A stretch of 33,104 bases of DNA from an uncultured Candidatus Saccharibacteria bacterium (GTDB lineage Bacteria; Patescibacteriota; Saccharimonadia; Saccharimonadales; Saccharimonadaceae). Where the stretch lies: assembly GCA_947304155.1 (NCBI GenBank), contig CAMZAD010000006.1, forward strand, positions 1 through 33,104, read 5' to 3'. The notes beneath the pieces were generated by a model. It did no database searches. It had not been told where the DNA came from and saw only the letters and a program-made list of their open reading frames with translations. This document shows, piece by piece, positions 7,502-13,346 of the stretch; positions within the stretch are counted from its first letter, which is position 1; each line of letters starts with the position of its first letter. A program made the translations under genes and the position numbers.

Positions 7502-10297
7502 TTATCGCAGTTTTATGACGTCGCCGTCTTTCATCTCGTTCGGCTCACGTTTTTCTGGCTGTTTTTCAGCTTTTTTAGGCTCAGCTTGTTCTAGCATCTC
7601 GACAGACACCTCTGGGTCAGCTGCTGGTACTTCTGGATCAGCTACTGGCGTCTCTGAAACACTCTTCCTCTTCTCTTGGGTATTTGCCCATTTATCAAGA
7701 AAACTCTTTCTCTGTGGTTTCTGCGCCGCTGGGGCATTCATCGCCTCTTCAATCCCCTTCTCAGCCTGAACTTCGCCAGCTTCTCTCATCTCTGGGATTT
7801 CTGGCATTGCTGGCGCCTCTGGAGCGACTGGTTTCGGCTTTACCGACATTCTCTCATTAATCTCTCTTTCCACCTCTGCAATTGGACGACCATACTTAGT
7901 TGCAGAATAATTCTTGAGTGATTCAAGTACAGATTGATTCTCTTCTCCCATCGGAGGTAGCAAGTTCATCGTAAATGGCGCAGTTGGCATACCATACATC
8001 ATCACCGTAGCAATAGCGTGGTAATTTGGTTGCTTATGCAAATCCTCTGCCTTAAAGGTTGGAGTGAAGACTTTTTCAAGCATTTCCGCATCTGTTACAC
8101 CGATACGACCAGCGATAATTGTGCCAACGTTACCAAGCACACCTTCCCTAATCTTATCTGTAAGCTGTGTCATAAACTGGTTTGCAACAAACAGATTCAA
8201 GCGGAATTTACGGGCTTCAGATAGAATCGATTCGAAGCTCTCTGTTGAGAAGTTCTGGAACTCATCCACAAAGAGACAGAAATCTTTACGTTCGTTCTCT
8301 GGAATATTCACACGGCTCATCGCTGCAGCCTGGAACTTCATCACGAAAATCATACCGAGCAACTTTGAGTTCATCTCACCAAGTTTACCTTTAGAGAGGT
8401 TAACCAGGAGAATCTTCTGTTGATCCATCACGTCACGGATATTAAAACCAGAATGAATCTGACCAAGCACACATTTCATCATACGGTTTGCGATGAATGG
8501 TGACCACTTAGAGTTGAACCATGTCACAACCTCACCAGCGTCATTAGATTTCTGAGATGCTGGGAACTCTTTTGTCCAGTAATCATAGACGTTCTTATCT
8601 GTTACATATTTCAATTTCTCTTTTACAAACTCTGGGTCAATGAAACATTTTGGCACATCAATAAAGGTTGCACCCGCTGGGTCAGACATCAAGAGTAATG
8701 CTGCATTCCTAAACATCTGCTCACCTCTTGGGCCAAAGATACCAGTATGTCCTGGGTCGTACAGAGAGTAAAGCATGTTAATACCCTCTTGCACGATAAA
8801 GTCCTTCTGGTCCTCTGCTGTCCACTCGAACATATTCATACCAATAGGATTGGTTAAATCACTTGGATCAAAGTAAATTACATCGTCAATTCTCTCTGGT
8901 GGAACCATCGACAAAAGTTCTTCCGTCACATCACCGTGCGGATCGATAAAGGCGAAGCCACGACCATCCATCATATCTTGATAAGCCACATTCTTAAGGA
9001 ATACGGATTTACCCATACCAGTAGCACCAATTACATATGTATGGCGACGACGGTCATTTTGGGACAACCTGATTTCCTTCTTCACGCCTCTATATTCATT
9101 TACACCAAGAATCACACCCTCTGTTGCCAAGCGTGCTGGACCATCAACTTGTTTAGTTTGTTGTCTCTCAACACCAGATGTTGGAATTGATGACTGTGAT
9201 GGCAAGTGGAAAATTGACGCGAGTTCAACCGTATTTAGTACACATTTTTTGTTCGAAACTGGAAAATTATGAAAGATGTAATCTGTTGATAGCTGTTCAC
9301 TATTTTTAAGCATATTGTATTTGAAGCCATTGAAAGTAGTCGAATCAAACTGAGAGAATGCTGCTACAACGCCAGCTACTAATGCTTCCGACCTCTGTTT
9401 GTTAGTTGATGAGGCTACTACACGAATCAAGGTCTCAAATCCAGGATATTTAGTCTTATTCTCTATTGCATTAATTTCTTCTTGCTTTGGTTGAGACAAA
9501 GGTTTTTGCTCTTCCTTTTTTTCGTCATATTTGTGTTCATCCGGAACTTCAAATGGCGCTTTAATAACGTCAATAAATAAATTTAGTATTCGAGATGGGA
9601 GATTCGAACCGCTAGATTTTTTCTTTCCATCCTTAATTCCGGAAATAATTTGTTCAGCTTCGTCAGTCCATTCTGATGATGCTGGGCGGAACAACATTTG
9701 AATGCCGATACCTTCACCTTCTTTTGCCTTTGAAAGCGCATTCAAGATTGCTGTCTGAGCATCCCATTTTGCATCTTCATAGGTTAAGATTGGATATGCG
9801 CTCTCTTTCTTGAGCTCAAATTCACCACCAGCAATCATATCTGATGTAACACCATCACTAAAGATAATTTCCTGTTCAGCTCTCTCTAGACGAGCCGTAG
9901 GATAAGATGAGGTGATTGCCTGTTTTACAGTCTCTTCAAGCACCGCTGGAACCAAGGCATAATACTTTACAAAGCCATCTTTTACCAAGATATCGAATGA
10001 AAAATACCTCTGTCCATACATCTTAGTATTCATATTCTTCTTCTTAGCAGTAGAAGCCAAGATGGAATACATCACTGTTGCAGCTGAGATTGCCTCATTA
10101 TAAACATCACGTTCATCCCTACCACCTTTCTCAATATCATCTACCTCTGGTGGAAGATAAATCAAAAGTGGAACCAGCTTGAGCTGTCTCTCATAAGATT
10201 TCTTTTCCTTCTTATGATTAATATTTTTAACAATAAGCGCAATCACCACTAAAAATAAGACAATTGACGCTGCTAAAATTACCACCCAACCCGGCAT
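7502..10297 (-). CDS. Type IV secretion/conjugation-like ATPase (VirD4/TraG/DUF87 type), membrane anchored
   Basis: A 931-residue hexameric-ATPase-type protein. An N-terminal transmembrane helix (about 4-24) is followed by a roughly 380-residue region without a motif I recognise, then a RecA-like domain: Walker A GATGMGKS (424-431), IDPHGD (451-456), Walker B CLFVDEF (674-680) and a downstream VANQFMTQL helix as in TraD/VirD4 and HerA/DUF87 proteins. The last 100 residues are Pro/Ala/Glu-rich and end basic, resembling a flexible docking tail. Such ATPases drive DNA or protein through membrane channels; what this one moves is unknown. The ATG overlaps the upstream stop (TAATG) behind SD GGGAGG, so translation is coupled. 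The cluster could be a secretion or DNA-uptake machine. Confidence 0.8.
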   Translation of the reverse strand: MPGWVVILAASIVLFLVVIALIVKNINHKKEKKSYERQLKLVPLLIYLPPEVDDIEKGGRDERDVYNEAISAATVMYSILASTAKKKNMNTKMYGQRYFSFDILVKDGFVKYYALVPAVLEETVKQAITSSYPTARLERAEQEIIFSDGVTSDMIAGGEFELKKESAYPILTYEDAKWDAQTAILNALSKAKEGEGIGIQMLFRPASSEWTDEAEQIISGIKDGKKKSSGSNLPSRILNLFIDVIKAPFEVPDEHKYDEKKEEQKPLSQPKQEEINAIENKTKYPGFETLIRVVASSTNKQRSEALVAGVVAAFSQFDSTTFNGFKYNMLKNSEQLSTDYIFHNFPVSNKKCVLNTVELASIFHLPSQSSIPTSGVERQQTKQVDGPARLATEGVILGVNEYRGVKKEIRLSQNDRRRHTYVIGATGMGKSVFLKNVAYQDMMDGRGFAFIDPHGDVTEELLSMVPPERIDDVIYFDPSDLTNPIGMNMFEWTAEDQKDFIVQEGINMLYSLYDPGHTGIFGPRGEQMFRNAALLLMSDPAGATFIDVPKCFIDPEFVKEKLKYVTDKNVYDYWTKEFPASQKSNDAGEVVTWFNSKWSPFIANRMMKCVLGQIHSGFNIRDVMDQQKILLVNLSKGKLGEMNSKLLGMIFVMKFQAAAMSRVNIPENERKDFCLFVDEFQNFSTESFESILSEARKFRLNLFVANQFMTQLTDKIREGVLGNVGTIIAGRIGVTDAEMLEKVFTPTFKAEDLHKQPNYHAIATVMMYGMPTAPFTMNLLPPMGEENQSVLESLKNYSATKYGRPIAEVEREINERMSVKPKPVAPEAPAMPEIPEMREAGEVQAEKGIEEAMNAPAAQKPQRKSFLDKWANTQEKRKSVSETPVADPEVPAADPEVSVEMLEQAEPKKAEKQPEKREPNEMKDGDVIKLR

Positions 10298-10713
10298 TAC
10301 GCTGCATCCTCCCAGTAACTACGATTTAGCGCAGAATACTTTGTTGCCATCTCGCCGAGATTCTTATTTCTCTTAATCTCTTTAATTTCATCCATCACTT
10401 CATCAGAGACACCGTTTTTAGCGAGCTCGTCACGTCGTTGACTTGCTGCACCAGCAAAATCGACTACTTTCGCCTCTGAATTTACATCAACAATCTCGCC
10501 AACCTTAGGCTCCTCTTGTACTGGCTGCATCATATTGCCATAAGCCGCAGCACCCATCGCCGCGCTGCCGAGTGCAGCAGAATCAGTAAAGATATTCTGT
10601 TCTTGCCCCATTTCCTGAGGTTGTGAAAGATTTTCCCCCTGATAATTAGGATTAAGAGCGCCATCAAAAGATGGGTTTTGTGTGTTTACTGCTCCCATAT
10701 TCCCATTATTCAT
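10297..10713 (-). CDS. Small Asn/Gln/Ala-rich protein upstream of the VirD4-like ATPase
   Basis: 138 residues, no family recognised. The first half is rich in Asn, Gln, Gly and Ala with a GSAAMGAAAYGN stretch and looks disordered; the second half is predicted helical with many charges (DEVMDEIKEIKRNKNLGEM). No signal peptide or membrane helix. It sits directly before the ATPase and its stop overlaps the ATPase start, so it is likely an accessory or adaptor of that machine. The start at 10713 is supported by an extended -10 box whose start site falls on the A of the ATG (leaderless). Confidence 0.7.
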   Translation of the reverse strand: MNNGNMGAVNTQNPSFDGALNPNYQGENLSQPQEMGQEQNIFTDSAALGSAAMGAAAYGNMMQPVQEEPKVGEIVDVNSEAKVVDFAGAASQRRDELAKNGVSDEVMDEIKEIKRNKNLGEMATKYSALNRSYWEDAA

Positions 10714-10719
10714 ATGCTT

Positions 10720-10728
10720 ATTTTATCA
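10720..10728 (-). promoter_or_regulatory. Extended -10 promoter overlapping the upstream stop codon
   Basis: TGA (10726-10728) followed by TAAAAT (10720-10725), then AAGCAT and the ATG at 10713. The TGA is also the stop codon of the preceding gene. No convincing -35. Confidence 0.55.
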
Positions 10729-11076
10729 CACTTTCTTTATTAAAAACATATCAAGTGCCACAAAAATCGTTGATCCAACTACCGAAACCAACATATTTGA
10801 CACACCCGCTGACGTAAAGAATAGAATCATTACTGGCCAGAATGCCAAAACCGCCGCATAGGCATATTCCTTCCAATCCGCCTCTATTTTACGATACACC
10901 ACCTTCATAAATGCTCTGATAATCGTAGCCATCACGCCAAGCATCGTAATATAAACCGTCACAAAAAACACCAAAATTCCCACCGGGCCTAAGCTCGCTG
11001 GGTTAGTAAAGAAAAGCATCGACACGAGGACGATTGCTGATACCATCGATATAAGCAGAAAAACATGGCTTAGCAT
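10726..11076 (-). CDS. Four-helix membrane protein of the VirD4-like cluster
   Basis: 116 residues with hydrophobic segments at about 3-23, 32-55, 70-88 and 92-112, joined by a basic loop (KVVYRKIEADWKEY). No family recognised; the size resembles small pilin- or VirB2/TrbC-like or channel subunits, but helix number does not match VirB2. First gene of the cluster. It ends in TGA, which shows UGA is a stop in this genome. The start ATG lies seven bases after a TATAAT box, so the message is predicted leaderless. Confidence 0.7.
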   Translation of the reverse strand: MLSHVFLLISMVSAIVLVSMLFFTNPASLGPVGILVFFVTVYITMLGVMATIIRAFMKVVYRKIEADWKEYAYAAVLAFWPVMILFFTSAGVSNMLVSVVGSTIFVALDMFLIKKV

Positions 11077-11082
11077 GCTTCT

Positions 11083-11091
11083 ATTATACCA
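11083..11091 (-). promoter_or_regulatory. Extended -10 promoter of the VirD4-like cluster
   Basis: TGG (11089-11091) plus TATAAT (11083-11088), then AGAAGC and ATG; the predicted start site is the A of the ATG. Confidence 0.65.
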
Positions 11092-11149
11092 TAACCACTT
11101 TGAAAAGTTAGATTTCGCCTATCATGAATCGGCGATTTCTTCCCTTTGT

Positions 11150-11180
11150 TTTACGATTAAACTGCGAGAAAAATCGTAAA
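11150..11180 (-). other. Hairpin A with the shared CUCGCAG loop
   Basis: TTTACGATT (11150-11158) pairs perfectly with AATCGTAAA (11172-11180). The minus-strand loop reads TTTCTCGCAGTTT. The core CTCGCAGTTTA recurs in the loop of the sRNA hairpin at 12387-12427. The flanking region 11181-11389 holds other small stems (for example AAAATCT-AAT-AGATTTT) but no convincing gene. Confidence 0.6.
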
Positions 11181-11389
11181 TGTCTAATGCTGTTTACTCC
11201 CAAAATCTATTAGATTTTCAAGACTAATCCCAGCAATATTGCAGGATTCCCCCGTTTTGTTCCCCCTTATTTTAATAGTCCTACAGTGTAGGTTTGGATT
11301 TTAAACTCAAATATTGATGCTTTCACATCTTTATTTGACATATTTTTAACCTGGATTCATTGATTCCTCCATGTTTATTTTTTATTCTA

Positions 11390-11787
11390 ACCCAGACAGT
11401 TCAATCTGTTCTGGGCTAAAGACGGGGGGTCATCCGGTTCCAAAAAAATTACTATTAACCGCGACCCTCACCGTCTAAAGCTTTTGACCGCTCCTCGTAT
11501 AGAGGGGCATCTGTCCTTGTTATTCCCCTTCTTATTCTAATTATTTAAAAGGTGCTAATAAGAAGCTTCGTAACGCGCTCAAACGCTCAGTTTGATATTT
11601 CTATCAAACGCTTTAGCGGAGCTTTAGGTAACTCCTATTTGTAATTTATGGCTAGAAATTACCTACCAGCTCGCCAAACTTTCATTCTCACCCGCTCGCG
11701 CAGGATTTCGATCCCCCATCGTTCACTCCAGTTTGGTTCTGACGTGACTAATTGTTAATGTGTGCGTTTTTATTTTTGTCTTTCGAC
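11390..11787 (-). ncRNA. Large, highly structured RNA of unassigned family
   Basis: No open frame of note, yet the minus strand is dense with perfect stems. A GAAA-capped hairpin GTC-GAAA-GAC lies at the very 5' end (11778-11787). A CCAAACT/AGTTTGG stem (11674-11680 with 11730-11736) encloses a GGAT-CGAA-ATCC and a GCGA-capped hairpin. Further on come TAGGTAA/TTACCTA (11625-11631 with 11659-11665), an 8-bp GAAA-capped hairpin (11590-11609), a 9-bp CTTCTTATT/AATAAGAAG stem (11528-11536 with 11557-11565), a composite GACGG-GGGTC-CGGTT hairpin closed by 11421-11425 with 11471-11475, and a final CCCAG-ACAG hairpin (11391-11415). GNRA loops suggest tertiary packing. It is not tmRNA, RNase P, SRP or rRNA. 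The 3' end is uncertain because no U-run follows. I do not recognise the family. Confidence 0.7.
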
Positions 11788-11793
11788 ATTCTC

Positions 11794-11822
11794 ATAGTAG
11801 CATAAGCGTTTATTATATGCAA
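11794..11822 (-). promoter_or_regulatory. Promoter of the large structured RNA
   Basis: Minus strand TTGCAT (11817-11822), 17-bp spacer ending in TGC, TACTAT (11794-11799). The predicted start, about 11787, is the first base of the 5' GAAA hairpin. A second TATAAT lies at 11812-11817. Confidence 0.65.
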
Positions 11823-12334
11823 TGGTTTTGTACAACAATTTTAATGTATTTTTTACAACACCAATATCACCGCCCCTGTTATACCTACATTTTAACTGTT
11901 GTATTATTTACAACGTTTTAAGCAATTTTGTATAATTTTCTTTCCTTTTACCACACATTGCAGCCACCCGCCGCACATTGATCCGCCACATTTTTTAGTA
12001 TTTTTGTATAAAAATATTTTCATACTTTCACACACCTTCATGTCATTTTTATGTCGTATTTCGTATTTCATTATGTTGCCACGTTTTTGTTTTTTAAATA
12101 TCCCACGTTTTTGCATGTCGCGTTTTCGCGTTCGTTTTTAATATTTACTTTCCTGCCACACGCTTTTATTAAAGTCGCAAAAAAATAATAAAAATGTGGA
12201 ACGCGTGACGACCATTTTTCATTATTCCAAAAGCCATATTTCAAAACTCGTTTTTCATTTTTCTAAATATGGCATAAAAAATTCAATAACATTTACGTTC
12301 CGTTTTTTATAAAAATATCAACTTCAAAAGCCAC
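11823..12334. other. AT-rich, strand-asymmetric intergenic stretch
   Basis: About 510 bases, pyrimidine-rich on the plus strand and hence poor in stop codons on both strands in some frames; overlapping 70-80 codon frames here are probably an effect of composition. It contains short repeats: TGTATTTTTTACAAC (11845-11859) and the dyad GTTGTA-TTATT-TACAAC (11898-11914), both related to the comM-region repeat, and two copies of CCACGTTTTTG near 12080-12115. No RNA or protein gene is convincing. Confidence 0.4.
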
Positions 12335-12360
12335 AAAAAATGCGGCTTTTTTGCCGCATT
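12335..12360 (-). terminator. Rho-independent terminator of the 162-nt sRNA
   Basis: Minus strand AATGCGGC (from 12353-12360) pairs with GCCGCATT (from 12339-12346) around AAAAAA and is followed by a U-run (12335-12340). Confidence 0.85.
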
Positions 12361-12496
12361 GAATTTCAATTTTTATTTTCTTAGTTGGATTAAGTCAGCT
12401 AAACTGCGAGGAAAACTGACTTAATCCGTAGAGTGTGGAGTTATTTTGGCTAAATTTTTATTTTTGGCCTTTGAATAATATTTTTATTCAAAAGCT
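12335..12496 (-). ncRNA. Orphan 162-nt small RNA with own promoter and terminator
   Basis: A consensus promoter (12503-12531) and a terminator (12335-12360) bracket a noncoding RNA on the minus strand. From 5': a 9-bp AT hairpin TTTGAATAA/TTATTCAAA, a linker with GGC/GCC pairing, a perfect 12-bp stem (12387-12398 with 12416-12427) capped by a 17-nt loop TTTTCCTCGCAGTTTAG, then the terminator hairpin. The C-rich loop (TTTTCCTC) is the reverse complement of the GAGGAAAA in the gyrB ribosome-binding region and would fit other purine-rich SD sites, so a riboregulatory role is possible; that is inference. No known family recognised. Confidence 0.75.
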
Positions 12497-12502
12497 ACCT
12501 CT

Positions 12503-12531
12503 ATAATATCGCATAAAAATGCTTACGTCAA
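12503..12531 (-). promoter_or_regulatory. Promoter of the 162-nt sRNA
   Basis: Minus strand TTGACG (12526-12531), 17-bp spacer, TATTAT (12503-12508); predicted start A at 12496. The -35 hexamer is identical to that of the rRNA promoter. Confidence 0.8.
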
Positions 12532-12637
12532 TAGTTTTGGCGAACAATTTTTTTACATTTTTTAAGGCACTTTTCCACAGGAAAAACCGCACAATTTTTG
12601 TTTAATCTGGACACACTTTTTACATAAACGAGCAAAC

Positions 12638-12665
12638 AAAAAAGGCCGTAAAAACGCGCCTTTTT
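12638..12665 (-). terminator. Terminator after tmRNA
   Basis: AAAAAGGC (12639-12646) and GCCTTTTT (12658-12665) pair; the minus-strand RNA ends in six U. It lies about 17 bases after the tmRNA CCA. Confidence 0.85.
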
Positions 12666-12682
12666 ATATTTCAAAAATTGTT

Positions 12683-13045
12683 TGGTGGAGCTGCCGGATA
12701 CTGCCTCCGGGTCCGAAAAATCTTCATAATATCATTCTACACGCATAGTTTTCTGTTTTTGATCTCGGCTTAAATTTCTAAGCTGCAGAAAACGAAACTC
12801 AGAATCGCCATGACATAAGTCTTAACAACCTTCCAGTCACAAAAGGAAGTCTAGCACTATGAATATAATAATCCTAAAAGCTTATAATGCGTCAGCTAAG
12901 GACCAGCCTATAAAATAATTAAATTAGGCATAAACAGGTGCAAAAAGCACATGTTTTGAAGTTTTTTCTTCATTTATTCAATACTTACGGTATCAATCGT
13001 CGTGCTTGATATCTGTTAATAATCCGTCTAAGCTTTGTCAGCCCC
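12683..13045 (-). ncRNA. ssrA: Transfer-messenger RNA (tmRNA)
   Basis: 363 nt. tmRNA rescues stalled ribosomes with SmpB and tags the nascent chain. The 5' end GGGGCTGACAAAGCTTAGACGG pairs through GGGGCTG with the 3' CAGCTCC-ACCA; the third pair is G-U, the alanine identity element. CCA is encoded. The stem TATCAA/TTGATA near 12983-13014 could be part of pseudoknot PK1. The tag frame follows (12924-12974). The T-arm is CCGGA-GGCAGTA-TCCGG: the stem is intact, but the usual T-loop TTCRANY is replaced by GGCAGTA. It is one-piece, since 5' and 3' parts are collinear. A consensus promoter precedes it and a terminator follows. Confidence 0.93.
12924..12974 (-). other. tmRNA proteolysis-tag reading frame
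   Basis: Within tmRNA, the frame after the first pseudoknot region reads NEEKTSKHVLFAPVYA and then TAA. The length and the small hydrophobic end (YA) fit tag peptides recognised by ClpXP-like proteases. The exact resume codon is inferred: the frame is open from just after a TGA, and AAT or the preceding ATA are alternatives. The other two frames give tags with unlikely ends. Confidence 0.65.
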
Positions 13046-13056
13046 AACTATCTCTT

Positions 13057-13085
13057 ATTATACCATACTTCACCCCAATAATCAA
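13057..13085 (-). promoter_or_regulatory. tmRNA promoter
   Basis: Minus strand TTGATT (13080-13085), 17-bp spacer ending in TGG, TATAAT (13057-13062); start near 13050, five bases before the mature 5' end made by RNase P. Confidence 0.85.
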
Positions 13086-13171
13086 CCCGCTAACGCCTTT
13101 TCATTCACAAATGCCACCTGTTTAGATATTTCCTACAACATTCACAATCCGACAGATGTAAAAAGCGAATC

Positions 13172-13196
13172 TGGACGTCAGCAACAGATACGTCCA
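13172..13196. other. Hairpin in the tmRNA-comM intergenic region
   Basis: TGGACGT (13172-13178) pairs perfectly with ACGTCCA (13190-13196); an alternative stem TCTGGA/TCCAGA uses overlapping bases. No U-run of note. The rest of 13086-13280 shows no gene. Confidence 0.4.
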
Positions 13197-13280
13197 CATC
13201 CAGAATTGCAAAACTAGACCATTTTTCAAATTATCACATAAAACTCTGCCACCAAACCACGCCAAAATCCGCATTTTTTA

Positions 13281-13303
13281 TCTGTTATATTATTTTTTAC
13301 AAC
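13281..13303 (+). repeat. Left copy of a 23-bp perfect inverted repeat around comM
   Basis: The 23 bases are the exact reverse complement of 14580-14602 inside comM. It lies just upstream of the comM -35. A partial relative, GTTGTAAAAAATACAG, occurs at 13881-13896, and its complement at 11845-11859. Confidence 0.75.
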
Positions 13304-13311
13304 GCTTATGC

Positions 13312-13339
13312 TTGCAACAATTTCAGCATTTGCTATAGT
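13312..13339 (+). promoter_or_regulatory. comM promoter
   Basis: TTGCAA (13312-13317), 16-bp spacer ending in TGC, TATAGT (13334-13339), then seven bases and the ATG; leader of zero or one nucleotide. Confidence 0.7.
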
Positions 13340-13346
13340 GCCGGCC

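Noticed and set aside
11200-11305. Minus-strand frame reading RTIKIRGNKTGE... as a remnant of a recombinase gene
   Set aside because: Only about 40 codons, no start or SD, lies among small stems; I could not tie it to a protein family with confidence.
11823-12640. Candidate replication origin (AT-rich, near gyrB-gyrA, one TTTTCCACA at 12571-12579)
   Set aside because: Only one DnaA-box-like site is visible, dnaA and dnaN are not nearby, and gene orientation does not switch in the way expected around an origin.
13035-13217. 60-codon plus-strand frame between tmRNA and comM
   Set aside because: It overlaps the tmRNA 5' end and promoter on the other strand, has no SD and low-complexity composition.
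13308-13346. Longer comM start at 13308
   Set aside because: The added codons overlap the -35 and -10 boxes; the family starts at MKTIYTT.
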